A stretch of 64,000 nt of DNA from assembly GCF_050624435.1 (NCBI RefSeq), contig NC_134546.1, positions 38,891,501 through 38,955,500 of the forward strand. The letters are read 5' to 3'. The notes beneath the pieces are model-generated. The model was not told where the DNA came from, did no database searches, and saw nothing but the letters and a program-made list of their open reading frames with translations. The stretch is from Tenrec ecaudatus. Taxonomy: Eukaryota; Chordata; Mammalia; Afrosoricida; Tenrecidae. The position numbers and the translations under genes were made by a program. How positions within the stretch are numbered: the stretch's first letter is position 1; each line of letters starts with the position of its first letter. Shown here one piece after another: positions 11,272 to 21,911 of this stretch.

Positions 11272-11790
11272 TGTGATAGTTAAAGTTTATTGTGCCAACC
11301 TGGCCGATAAACACATGTGGGGTTAATTGAAAGGCAGAGAGATAAAGGGCCCAGTAAGCCTACCCTTTCTAGTTCTTGGGTCTCTTGCTTTTTGATGGTA
11401 TCACCAGGGTGCAGCTGCCTTAGCCAGTTCCCTGCTTCAGCTGGCAAGGCTCACTTCCTACAAGGCATCCCCAAGGAAAAGTGGCATGGACCTACCCCAA
11501 TGCAGCCCTGGGTGCTGGAGCAGCTATATGGAGACCCCTGCCAGCGCTGAGATGCTTACACGTTCACTGATTCGGTTTTCCTCCTGCAGTTGGCATCATT
11601 GCATGTGTTTTGTGAGATGGAGGAGGACTTTGTGGATTGGTGTTGGACATGTAGGTTAATGTTGGACTTGTGGGCTTGGGCAGCACTGGGTTGGGATGTT
11701 TTCTTGATGTGCACTTACCCTTTATATAAAACTCTCTCTTATACATGAGTTTCTGTGGATTTGTTTCTCTAATGTACCTAGACTAATATA
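11272..11790 (+). mobile_element. ERVL-type LTR followed by a PBS-like sequence
   Basis: Begins TGTGATAGTTAAAG, contains 'tgtgccaacctggcc', 'ccagcgctgagatgct' and 'tatataaaactctctctt', and ends 'tacctagactaatata'. Close to the solo LTR at 50.4 kb. Unlike that copy it is followed directly by retroviral internal sequence. Confidence 0.7.
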
Positions 11791-11930
11791 TTCTGATACC
11801 AGGAGTAGGGTGACCCAGACCTTTATTCCTGAGGGGTCTGCATCATTAGATGTCCTGTCAGGACTGGGTTGCTGTAACTTGCCATTTACTTTAATCACAG
11901 AGCATGGTAGCACTAGGAGTTGGCCTATGG
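11791..11930. mobile_element. ERVL internal sequence: PBS-like site plus antisense pol end
   Basis: The first about 20 bases, including GATACCAGGAGTAGGGT, resemble the tRNA-Leu primer-binding site of ERVL elements and agree with the + orientation of the preceding LTR. The next about 110 bp align well with 35509-35620, the C-terminal pol end of the provirus there, where pol is on the - strand. The two parts are therefore in opposite orientations. Confidence 0.55.
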
Positions 11931-12034
11931 GTTGGATTGGTTCTGATGCCCCCCACCCTCACAGAGCAGCCCCATCAGTCACAGGGTAGAGCTGCTTGGG
12001 GCGGTGGGGGGTGGGGGCGGGAGAGTGTCCCCAG

Positions 12035-12125
12035 CTAGAGAAACAGGTCGCCAGCCTTTCTTCCACCATTGGGTGGGTTAGAACCGCCAGCCCCCATCTA
12101 GGCTAGCAGATGAAGTGACTACATT
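12035..12125 (-). mobile_element. AfroSINE fragment
   Basis: Short antisense piece with 'gtgggttagaaccgccagcc', the B-box side of the SINE. Preceded by a G-rich stretch. Confidence 0.45.
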
Positions 12126-12129
12126 ATAC

Positions 12130-12262
12130 TCATGAAACATGAGTCTGTGGATCAGCAGAGAGGTAAAAATCACTTATTTTTGGTCACACAGCTAGAAAGA
12201 ACAGCAAAGCTAGAATTCAAAGACAGCTCTTTCCACAAGGCAACCCTGCCTCCAACCACCCA
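12130..12262 (-). repeat. MIR SINE
   Basis: Antisense MIR core: 'cagagaggtaaa', 'ggtcacacagctagaaag', 'agctagaattcaaa'. Strongly diverged, as expected of an ancient family. Confidence 0.6.
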
Positions 12263-12683
12263 AAGTGTTTTGCTGTGGTTTTCACAAAGTGGAAACAGCC
12301 CACCCTTTCCCTGACCCTCCTCCATCCATTCTAGCTCCCCTGGGGAAGGTAAATAAGCAGGCGGGTGTGGAGCTAATTGTCATGTAGACCAGCGTGCTCT
12401 CCATTTAACAGAGGGACCTGAGAGAATTGGTTCCAAATGGTGGCATTCTGGTTTTCCAAGCTGTCCTTGGGGGTGGAAAGGACCTCTCCCTCCGCAGCTC
12501 TTAATAAGGGGGCCCCAAAGGTGTCACACCCTCTGCCAAAGGGACCTTAGCAACTGGCAGAACATGGGCTATTGTGAGGAGGACATTGTGATGGTGGCTG
12601 TGCTGTGAGGTCTGGTCAAGTCAGATGTCAGTGCCTCAAAAGATGTCTTTTGGCCCTCCATTGGCAGCCCTGCGGTCTCCTGA
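12263..12683 (+). promoter_or_regulatory. Region upstream of TMEM247, putative 5' UTR/promoter
   Basis: Non-repeat sequence directly before the start codon. It has no strong TATA box that I can place. The notable motif is CCTTAGCAAC at 12545-12554, about 130 bp before the ATG, which resembles an RFX X-box half site. RFX2 drives many testis genes, but this link is inference. Transcription start not determinable. Confidence 0.3.
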
Positions 12684-12800
12684 ATGACAACTGAGGACAG
12701 AGAAATGCTGGAAGCCCGGGGAGCAGGGGAAAGCTGCCCAACTTTCCCCAAGGTGGTGTCTGGTGATCCCATTGCTGAAGGGAAGTCCAAGGCTTCTTTG
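12684..12800 (+). CDS. TMEM247: TMEM247 coding exon 1
   Basis: 39 codons. The start is fixed by an in-frame TGA immediately before the ATG and by the conserved MTTEDREM start. The donor is TTG|GTAAGG, a strong 5' splice site. The Kozak context is weak (T at -3). Reading past the donor hits a stop after about 26 more codons, so splicing is required. Confidence 0.9.
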
Positions 12801-15800
12801 GTAAGGGAGAAGCCCAGTCTCCCTGCCCATCCTGGTCATTCGGGGCAGGAAGGCACCCTGAGGGATGGGTACCCAATGTGATTCCGTTTCAGATTGCTGC
12901 CAAGAGCAGCAGGTGGCCTGCACCTAGGCTTGTGGCTGGCACCCTTCCAACTCTAGTCAGGGAGCAGGCAGCCCTTCACAAGACTGTGAAGTCACTTGAC
13001 CCTGGCACCTGGTCTCTCTCACCCACCTCCCTGCTGGGGCCCTTCCCTCCCTCTATGGAGGGGACCCTGCTCCTCCCATCACACTTGGGCTGGTCTTCTC
13101 AACAGGCCCTGGGTTCCTCCCTCTTTGCCGCCTCAAAATCCGGTGTCACACTGGTCTCCACATTAAGCAGGGAGGGGAGTGCACGGGTCACTTCCATGGT
13201 GACCTGACAATCACCAGGAAGGGACTTTTACCTCAACTTCCAAATGCGTCCACCATGTCTTTAAGGCGCTATTCCCTGGTGTTCCCTCTCACGTCTCAGG
13301 TCCTGATACCTCCCCCTGCGAAGGTCTGTCTAACACCGACTCCTCCCTGTGTGTTCCCCTCCCCCCCCACCCCCCCAGCCCACTCCTACCCAGGAAGCTG
13401 CGTCCTCGAAGCCAGATTCCCCCACCAGTGACCCTGTGGAGGAGATGGACACTTGCGAGGACGGGGGCTGCCAAGGGGCAATGAAGGCGCTGCCCCTCAA
13501 GATGGGCCCCACCACCAAGGGTCAGGCAGGTGACGGGCCCCCACTGACCGAGCCAACCCTCGATCTGGGGAGCAGGCGCGATGGGGAGATAGAGCTGGAG
13601 AAGGTGCGCATGGAGTTCGAGCTCACGCGGCTCAAGTACCTGCACGAGGAGAACCAGCGGCAGCGGCAGCACGAGGAGGTGATGGAGCAGCTGCAGCAGC
13701 AGGCAGCGCCCCGCCTGGTGGGTGACCCCAGCCTCACGGAGCAAGACCCGGGAGGGGTGAGGCGGGGGGCTGAGGGCCCAGAGGGACGTGTTGCACAGGG
13801 ACAGCGATAGACTGAGACGTGGGGCTGGCTAGGAGCCTCACCTGCTTAGATGCAGCACCTGCTCCACAGAAGCTGGAATCGCTGGACATGGCTCTGTGTC
13901 CAGGCGGGCTGCCCCCAAGCCCCTTTGCCCCGGGTCACTTCCAGAGATGGACCGCCCCCTGAAGAGACCTCTCCGGCATGTGTTGAGCTGGCCGTCCCAT
14001 TCTGAAGAGAGTTGAGGCTCCCTGGTGGTGTCTGGGTTACGCATTGGGCTGCTAATTACAAGGTCGGCAGTTCGAAACCACCAGCCACTCCGAGGGAGCA
14101 AGTTGAGACTTCCTACAGCTGTTAAGAGTTACCAGTCTCAGGAACTCGTAGGGGCGGTTCTGCTCTGGCCAACAGGTCGCTGTGAGTCAGAATTAAGAGA
14201 GTTGACCCCAAGAGGGATCCCTTAGCTACCTGTCCACCTAATAGCCCCTTTACTAACTTCAGACAGGTCTCCAGATGGCTGCCATCTCCGGGGAGGGGGG
14301 ACATGTCCCCTGACCTCAATATCTTCTCTATGACTGGATTTCCACCCCAGGACTCTCTGTGCACCTTAGAATGCAATTCCTGGGAACCCAAGTCAGACCC
14401 TCACTACATCCTGCCCAGTGGGTTTTGTGTTTAGCTTAGTTTTGCTTTGGACAATTCTTTATTGTGCATTAGGTGTTGGTCTACATATCAGCTCTTCAAT
14501 GTTGCCTTCCAACGGTGTAAACTAGTAATCAAAGTCCCCGATAGCTTACCCTGCCTGCCCCACCCACTCCACGGATTGCTCTTCTCTTGCTTGTGAATTA
14601 TCTTCCCTTCACCCAGGTGACACCTGTCAACCGTTAGCCGGTGGGCATTGATGGAACCCTTCCCCCTTCTATTCAGGGCTGCCTGTAGGTGTTCTGTTGC
14701 CCTTCATGGGGCTAAGAGACTCTGCTAGAGGTCAGATGAGATGTGAAGCCCTCACTGCACTTTGTGACTGGGCCTTGATAAGCATCCCATAGAGGAAGCT
14801 GTTCTGGTTCGAAGTAGTACTGCCTGAACCTTAAGCTCAGACCACCCTAGGTGAGCAGCTGGGCTCTCCTGCGTATACCCAGAGCGGCTTTGGGTGAGCT
14901 AGCAATCCTGTTTGCGCCTCCGTTGGCTCGTCTGTTCAATAATCCCTACTGCGCAGGGCTGCGGCGTTCATTGGAGAATATGTGGAAAGCACTCTGTGGG
15001 AGCCTGGCCTTAGGCCAGCACGCAACAAGCGTTAGCTGTTGCCCTTTTAATGTCCTCCTGCAAGTCACTTCTTGACCCAAAGGCAGCATCTTACATGCAT
15101 CCCATTTCGATGTTATTGGGAGGTGATGTATTAGCTCTGCTTCCCAGCTCTGAGTCATCTGCGATTCTGAGAAGCTAGCCTTGTCTTTACCCAAGCCGCT
15201 GCTGTCATGATTGAAGAGGATATGACCTCAAGTAAATACCGCTGAGCTCTCCCCACAGGTTAGCACTGGTCCATGAATCAGCACCCTTGGGTTATGCTTT
15301 ATCCAGCTCATATTTCTCCATCTCTCCTAAGTCTGCTGCCAACTGGTTTCCCAAAATGAAGATGTCACAGTACCTCAAGCATTTCCCCCAAGGGACTGCT
15401 TTTTTTTTTTCCTAAGGAAATAGGCTTAGTTTTGCATGATTGATTCTTATTGAACACCTGCTGACTTCTAACAATATCATCTTTTTTCCTCACACGCAAA
15501 TTACCTGTTCAATTATACCCTAAGTGATTCTGCTGCGGATTTTCCAGAATCCGGCTTTTTTCTTGCTTCTTTGTGAAGATGGAGAAAATGCGTGTTTTTC
15601 CTTTTTCTTCAGATTCTGGCACCGTGCCTGCTCTTTTTGAATCCTCATAAATAAGTTCCATTTCCAAGCTTGTGATTTTTCTCAGCTCCCCCGGGTGACA
15701 ATTCATCAGAAGCTGGGACCTGGAGCTACTTCGGGCAGATGGATGGCTGAGGGACCCCAGGACTTTCCTCTGTCTCTGCACCTTGCCATGTTGGCATTCT

Positions 15801-17418
15801 CCTTGTAGCCCAACGCTCTCTCTTTGATGAAACGGAAGCCTTGGGAAATTGTAGACTCTATCTGCTCTGCTTGCAGCCAAGCAGCTAGACGGTGGAAAGT
15901 GTTTTGAAAAGTCCAAAGAATTCCCTAAATGCCTGCTTTGTTTTTCAAAACCAGTGATCACGCATCAGCATGTCAAGCTGAAAACACCAGCAGGCAGCAG
16001 AAAGTCTATGGATCCAGCGCTGTGCCAAATCTGCAGAAAATCAAGGGAGCCCCCAGGCTCACCCTCCACTTCCATGGGAACACTGGGCTTCTTTTTCTGG
16101 GTCTTCAACCCTCCCCACTATTCGACAGGGAGCATCCTGTTGCATTTTCTGGTCACCTCAATTTTATTCAGTTGGCTTTGTTTTATGTAGTAGTTTCAAC
16201 AATAACGTTGTTTGTGACCGTTTACAAAAAGTGTTTCATTTCTGTCTATTTAGAAAAGATGAGACATTGACTTGTTTGTGAAGCTTCCCCAGTCCCCACC
16301 CCTTCTTTTTATGGATGAATTTTTTTTAATCCTGTGAAGAAGTGTTTTAGAGGTAGTTTAGGACATCTCAGTCCCTGCCATCTGGCTGCTTACAAAAAAT
16401 ATATAGCGATTAAATATATGTACTTTATATATAGTGATTAAATATATATACTTTTTTCCAAGGATAAACCGTAGATGATGCCTTTTCAACTCTAGGGCAA
16501 CATCAACCTTTGCCCTACATAGAAGTGGATGCTTTCTCTATTTGGAATGGGGTCTGCTGGCCCCTAACTGTACAGACTCCATTAAGAGCAGCTCCCAGAC
16601 GGGATTAACCAGACCACTCAGGCTGCTTTACACACAGCCCAGGACCCTTGGGGTTTAGGGAGCCCCACCACCTGCTCCTAACACCTGCCCCAGAAGAAAG
16701 CAAACACTGAGTGGAAGAGCCACAGACTGACCTAGAGCCAAGATCCAGGGACTCAGAAACAGTCATTTGTACCCAAGGGATCCCTCTCATTCCGTCAGGG
16801 CCCTGGAAACAAGGTTGGCTATAGGGACAAATTGCTCTGAGAACATTCCCAAGATTCCAGAAGTGAGGCTGTCTGAGTCAGACGCTGCCCACGTGTAGAA
16901 CTCAGATGGGAAGGATGGGACAGGCAGGCAGCTGTTTGCCCGATAGAAAAGACTCAGGACGGGGGAGAATGAGACTTTCCTGTGTGTCAGTTATACTTTA
17001 TGGGGAATGTTTCATTGATTGCCTCCCTCGTCTTCCTCATTATTTTGTGAAGTGGGTCCTACTCTTAACCCTCCATTGAGGTGGGGAAGATCGCTTGTCT
17101 GAACTCTTCCCAAGATTGCAACCTGGATCCGCCTGGCTCTCATGCCCAGAGTGGCCAAGTCCTGGTTGCCAGCTCCTCTAGTGTCTTATCTTCTCCCCTC
17201 CTCCACACCCCCCCCCCCAGTTTTCAGGAGGACTCCAGGACCTCCTGCTCCCACAGAACCAGTTTGCCATGTTCCTGTACTGCTTCATCTTTATACACAT
17301 AATCTACGTCACCAAGGAGATGGTCGTCTTTCTCTTCTCCAAGCACTACCTCTTCTGCATCGCTGCCATTTTGCTCTATTTGATTAAAACTTTGTGGCCA
17401 TACTTCCAAGGGCTGTGA
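12684..17418 (+). CDS. TMEM247: TMEM247, transmembrane protein 247 (three coding exons)
   Basis: Recognised by its conserved start (TEDREMLEARGAGESCPTFP), its central charged segment (ELEKVRMEFELTRLKYLHEE) and its C-terminal membrane module (QNQFAMFLYCFIFIHIIYVT). Joining 12684-12800, 13394-13717 and 17221-17418 gives about 212 residues, near the roughly 220 I recall for human. The N-terminal half is acidic and low complexity. Residues about 90-140 look like a coiled coil rich in E, Q and R. Two hydrophobic segments follow, near 160-178 and 188-206, with a short cytoplasmic-type tail. All junctions are GT-AG and phase 0, and no frame is broken, so the gene looks functional. The family is known as a small membrane protein with largely testis-restricted expression; its biochemical role is unknown. 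In human it lies next to EPAS1 and carries variants studied in high-altitude populations. No AATAAA signal is visible within about 600 bp after the stop. Confidence 0.93.
13394..13717 (+). CDS. TMEM247: TMEM247 coding exon 2
   Basis: 108 codons encoding the acidic region (VEEMDTCEDGGCQG) and the charged helix. A C-rich tract precedes two AG acceptors 15 bp apart: one before 13379 and one before 13394. Both keep phase 0; the first would add PTPTQ. I prefer 13394 because it joins ...KASL to EAASSKPDS as in relatives. The donor is CTG|GTGGGT. Confidence 0.88.
14010..14210 (+). mobile_element. AfroSINE, near full length
   Basis: Head 'gaggctccctggtggtgtc', then 'ctaattacaaggtcggcagt', 'tcgaaaccaccagccactcc', 'aggggcggttctgctctgg' and 'cgctgtgagtcagaatt'. 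One of the best-preserved copies here; its tRNA-like A and B boxes are visible. Confidence 0.8.
14895..15060 (+). repeat. MIR SINE
   Basis: Diverged sense MIR: 'gcctccgttggctcgtctg' (from 'gcctcagtttcctcatctg'), 'tggagaatatgtggaaagca', 'aggccagcacgcaacaagcg'. Confidence 0.55.
16395..16460. repeat. AT-rich tandem duplication
   Basis: Two copies of a roughly 30-bp unit containing 'gattaaatatat' and 'acttt', giving a short AT-rich tandem within intron 2. Confidence 0.5.
17221..17418 (+). CDS. TMEM247: TMEM247 coding exon 3
   Basis: 65 codons plus TGA, preceded by a pure C tract and AG. It encodes FSGGLQDLLLPQNQ, then two membrane segments (AMFLYCFIFIHIIYV and YLFCIAAILLYLIKTLW) joined by a short loop with VTKEM and FSKH, and ends YFQGL. 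This is the most conserved part of the protein. Confidence 0.92.
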   Translation, partial: FSGGLQDLLLPQNQFAMFLYCFIFIHIIYVTKEMVVFLFSKHYLFCIAAILLYLIKTLWPYFQGL

Positions 17419-18559
17419 TTCTCTCCATTGCGGCGGGGTGGGGGTGAGGGGAAGCCCCGCCTCCTTTGCTGGCACCTCCCCCTTCCTCCTTTGTGCCTCC
17501 CTCCAGTCAGCACCTGCTCTTAAGGAAGGACCCTACTGTCGGCCATGTAAACTTGAGTGTGGAAAAAACCGTTGCCTCGCTCTTGTGTTCTGTCTCAAAT
17601 AGTATTCTCCACTTCTTTGTCATGATTCTATCATGCAGACTGCAATGGCCACATCAAACTCACAGACACCACTCACTATTGTAGGTTTGATTAATAGGTG
17701 GCCATGAAGGTGTCCAGTCAGGCCCTGTTACAGAGTTCCCTCGGGACTGCTCATAAAAGCTCAAAGGGCATGCCACTCTTGCGGTAAGCTTCAGCCCCAA
17801 GTTCCATGGGCCGGTGAACCCTGAATCAAGTGCCCAGAACGCCCCCACCCTCTGTAAGCCTCAGCCTGAGGGCATTCAACTCCACTGCTGTGGGTCAACA
17901 AGCCCCACTGCCTCAATGAAGTGCCCAGAGGCATCCCATTCCACAAGCCAGCCCTCTGCCCCAAAGCACTCAGCTGGACTTTTTCTGTGGCCTGGGAAAT
18001 CCACCCCTCTGCCTCATGCTCCGCCTCCTGGTTCTGCTGCTGCTGCTGCTCTGTTATCTGCAGAAATCAAAGCTGTCTGTGGATCAAGGAGATCCACTGT
18101 GCAGGGATCTCAGGAAACAGAAGACATGTTCCGCTCCTGGCTCTTGGTGGTAGTGAAAAGACCCCTTGCCCCTGCTTCTCAGAGGGCTTGCTTTGTACCC
18201 AGCAGAATCACAGTCCAACTAATCCTGTTATCAGTGACTCACAGGTGAACCCCCTCAGTGTCACCGCCACCACCACCACCACCGCCACCACCTCCAGACC
18301 CCTGCAGGGAAAGTCGGACCCACGTTTAACAGTATGCTGCCCTGCACTTCCTCTTCTAGTGAGCCTGATTCTCGCTGCGGGCCAACATGCTTTGTCCGAC
18401 CACGTTCTACCTCTGATCTGCCATGTAAAGAGCACAGAAGTCATCATTCCCACAGCCAGAAGGAAAATAGAAAACCTGACCATGAACAATTCTTCTGAGA
18501 TCCATCTGAGAACTGAAGTCTCAGCAAACCAGCACTCCCACCCATAGATAGAGAAAACT
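17419..18559. other. TMEM247 3' flank; no second gene
   Basis: Likely contains the 3' UTR, but no canonical poly(A) signal is visible nearby. From about 17.7 kb, recurring 'cccag...gcattc' phrases suggest an unclassified interspersed repeat. Short (CTG) and (CAC) runs occur at 18.04 and 18.27 kb. A 208-codon open frame at 17921-18547 has a Cys/Thr/Ser-rich composition and no recognisable domain. Confidence 0.4.
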
Positions 18560-19745
18560 CAAAACTTACCAGGAGCAGAAGCTACTGGTTGTCCAGGGTT
18601 GGGTAGGAACATTAAAAGTGTACCTGACAACTTGATTGTTGGAGAAAACATGACCTAGCTGGAAAGATTAAGGAAAGAAGGACGGAAGCAAGGAAAGACA
18701 GACCTCTCAGCTGCTCAGTATTAGACAGAGGCCTCACATTTTATGAGTTTTATGCCCAGGAGCCCCACCAGATTCTCACTGTCAAGATCCAAGAACAATC
18801 TCCTCTCATGCTTCCAATGAGGGAAAGGGAGAAATAACCATTTTAAATTAAGCCCAGACATTCCATGATACTCACCTTCCTGACACGATCGCTGAAGACA
18901 AAGCAGGTGCATAAGCAAAGGTGGTGAAGAAAGATGGTGGTGCCCAGCTAGCAAAAGATATAGTGTCTGGGATCTTAAAGTCTTGAAGGTAAACAAGCGG
19001 CCATCTAGCTGAGAAGCAACAAAGCCCACATGGAAGAAGCACACCAGCCTGTGTGATCACAGGTGTCAATGGGATCAGGTATCAGGCATCAAATAACAAA
19101 AAATCATATCTTTGTGAATGAGGGGGAGTGTGGAGTGGCAATCCAAAGCCCATCTGTAGGCAACTGGACTTCCCCTTAGGGAAGGGTTGTGGGAGGAGAT
19201 GAGCCAGTCAGGGTGAAGTGTAGCAATAATGAAATATATAACTTTCCTCTAGTTCTTTAATGCTTCCCACCCCCTCCCCACTATCATGATCCCAGTTCTA
19301 CCTTACAGATCCAGCTCAACCAAAGGATGTACACTGGTACAGATAGGAACTGGAAATGCAGAGAATCCAGGGCAGATGATCCTTTCAGGACCAGAGATGA
19401 GAGTGACAATATAGGGAGGGTGGAGGGAAGGGGGGTTGAAAGGGGGAACCGATCACAAGGATCTACATATAACCCCCTCCCTGGGTGATGGACAACAGAA
19501 AGTGGGTGAAAGGAGACATGACAGTGTAAGATATGACAAAATAATCTATAAATTATCAAGGGTTTGTGGGGGAGGGGCTAAGGAAGAAGGGGAAAATGAG
19601 GAGCTGATACCAAGGGCTCAAGTACAAAGAAAATGTTTTGAGGATGATGATGGCAACAAATGTACAAATGGGCTTGACACATGGATGTACGTATGGATTG
19701 TGGTAAGAGTTCTATGAACCCCCAATAAAATGATTAAAAATAATA
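18560..19745 (+). mobile_element. L1, 3' UTR to poly(A)
   Basis: Contains the afrotherian-type L1 3' UTR: 'atagtgtctgggatcttaaa', 'aaacaagcggccatctagc', 'acatggaagaagcacaccag', then a G-rich segment and 'cccccaataaaatgattaaa'. Lacks ORF2, so 5'-truncated. Confidence 0.75.
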
Positions 19746-19849
19746 ATAAATAAATCACCTACTTGCAAAAAAATAAAATAAGCCCAGAATGTTTTATTCT
19801 CCTTGACCATGACATGCCCTCCATTAAAAACTATCTTACACAAGCCTAA

Positions 19850-21715
19850 CCTATTGCCATCAGTTCCAGGAAGCTTGTTTTTAGCTAATGCCTCAATGCT
19901 GCTTGAACTTCTTCCTTCCTACCATTGGTTCTTGATCATGTGCTACTCTTGAAATGGTTGATTGTCGACCAGTTCTTTTGGGTCCAGTCACTGGGTATTC
20001 CATCTTCTTTGCATGCTTCCCACATAGTTCAATATTGTGCCCTTGGAATCCTTCAATCTTGCAACTCAGACTTGAATTGTTTTTCGATTCACTTAGCTTG
20101 AGATGTGCTGAGCACTGGAAGCACTCGCTCATCTCTGCCGAGAAATCTGGAAGGCAGCAACCTGGCCAACTGACTGCAAGAGCCCCATATGTGGCCCAGT
20201 CCAAAGACAGGTGATCCCACAGGATGTGGGTATTATTCAACAAGATCAATAATGCCACCTAGAAATAACATTTTGCTGAAGGCAATTTAAGAATGGCTGT
20301 AGCAGTGCATGAGCATGGAGCTACCAAAAATCTGAGCTATAGTCAGCAGAGGACATGGTACAAGGGACATCACTGCCGATGTCAGATGGATCCTGTGTTT
20401 TATTGATAATGCAAAGACACTCAACTGTGTAGATCATAACAAACTGGGAATAACACTGAGAGCAACTGGAATGTGAAAACACTTCGTTGTTCTCATGTGG
20501 AACTTGTACCTGGACCAGGAGGCAGTCATTTTAACAGAACAAAGAAATACTGAGTGATTTAAAATCAGAAGGGAGGTGTGTACAGGTTGTAGTCTTTCAC
20601 CATATTTATTCAATCTGTATGCTGAGAAAATAGTCCAAGAAGCTGTACTCTGTGGTGAAGAAGGTGGCATCAAGAATGGGAGAAGGCTTCCTAGCACCTA
20701 TCATATGCAGATGTGCCAACCCTGCTGAATGCCTGGAAGACTTGAAGAAGAACTTTGCTGATGCAGACCAAAGACAGTCTTCAGTGTGGAATGCAACTCA
20801 ATGAAATGAAAACAGAAGTCCTCACAACGGGACCAATGACGAACATCATGATAGCGAAAGCAGCAACGTTGTCAAAGACTTCATTTTGCTTGCATTCACA
20901 ATCAATGCTCATGGAAGCAGGAGCTGAGAAACCAACGCATGTGTTGCATTGAGTAAATCTGCTGCCTAAGACCTCTTTCAAGAGGGGGAGCCGATCACCC
21001 CCTCCCTGGGGGATGAACAACAGAAAAGTGGGTGAAGGGAGACATCAGTCAGTGTCCGACATGAAACAACAATTTATAAATTATCAAGGGTTTTTTGAGG
21101 GAGGGAGGGGAAAATGAGAAGCTGATACCAAGGGCTCAAAATAGAAAATGTTTTGATAACGATGATGGCAACAAATGTCCAAATGTGCTTGACACAATGG
21201 ATGGATGGATGGATGGATGGATGGTGATAAGAGCTGTATGAACCCCAATAAAATTATTTTTTTTAAATACACCAAAACCCTCTTTAAAGTACTGACAAGC
21301 CAAGGTGTCACTTTAGGCACTACAGCCAGGAGCCAAGCCACTTTATTTTTAATTGCGTCTCAGGCACGTGAAAGTTGGACGATGAATCCGAAGATTGAAG
21401 AGGAGCTGATGCATTTGAACCATGTTACCGGCAAAGGATATGGAAGGTACCGTGAATGGCCAAAAGAACAAACAAGCCTGCCTTGGGACAACGCCCCTAA
21501 GCAGCAAGAATGGGGGGACTTCATCTCAAATAACTGGGTCATGTTATCAGAAGGATAGTAGAGGTTCGGTGAAAAAGATGAACACCATCAAGGAGATGAA
21601 GTGACACAGTGGCGGCAGCAAGGGGTTGAAACACAACAACTTGGTGGGGAGGGGGGGGGCGGGGAGCACAGGACCAGGTGGTGTTTCATAGGGCTGTATA
21701 TAGAGACACTATGAG
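19850..21715. mobile_element. RTE/BovB-like LINE copy with 5' inversion
   Basis: 19850-20105 is antisense RTE ('cttgaaatggttgattgtcg', 'cttcttccttcctaccattg'). From about 20108 the sequence is sense and continues downstream in the consensus order ('tggccaactgactgcaagag', 'aactcaatgaaatgaaaaca', ending in the tail near 21.7 kb). An L1 fragment interrupts it at 20982-21278. Frames are broken. Confidence 0.7.
20982..21278 (+). mobile_element. 5'-truncated L1 inserted in an RTE
   Basis: L1 3' end with 'cccctccctgggggatga', 'gatgatggcaacaaatg' and 'ccccaataaaattatttt'. Direct repeats CCTCTTTCAA (20972-20981) and CCTCTTTAAA (21279-21288) bracket it. It contains an (ATGG) run at 21199-21222. Confidence 0.75.
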
Positions 21716-21911
21716 TAGAACTGGGCAGCATCGAACAACAAAATCCAACTTCTGTTTTACCAGATCCAAACTGATGTGGGAGATGTGAAATAGCCAACTT
21801 CCTCCCCTGGATCTACCTATCTCATCTGTGGGTAAAAAGTAACTAACTAGCTCAATAACAAACACGTAATGATCGCATTCCAGGGCACAGGCTCCCTCAA
21901 AGGCTGATATG

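Larger units (their letters stand above)
13718..17220 (+). other. TMEM247 intron 2
   Basis: A 3.5-kb intron holding an AfroSINE, a MIR, and otherwise unclassified sequence (about 14210-14890 and 15060-16390), including an AT-rich tandem near 16.4 kb. It ends in a pure C tract and CAG. A 150-codon open frame on the - strand at 15509-15961 has no recognisable domain and is treated as chance. Confidence 0.75.

Noticed and set aside
13289-13744. 151-codon open frame on the - strand opposite TMEM247 exon 2
   Set aside because: It is the antisense shadow of a GC-rich real exon; the + strand frame has the recognisable TMEM247 motifs and splice sites.
14010-14210. tRNA gene
   Set aside because: The tRNA-like A and B boxes belong to an AfroSINE with its characteristic 3' body; no complete cloverleaf is present.
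15509-15961. 150-codon - strand open frame in TMEM247 intron 2
   Set aside because: No known domain, no conserved motif, no splice or promoter context. Length is compatible with chance.
17921-18547. 208-codon + strand open frame after TMEM247
   Set aside because: Cys, Thr and Ser runs come from CTG and CAC simple repeats; no domain, and flanking text looks like an interspersed repeat.
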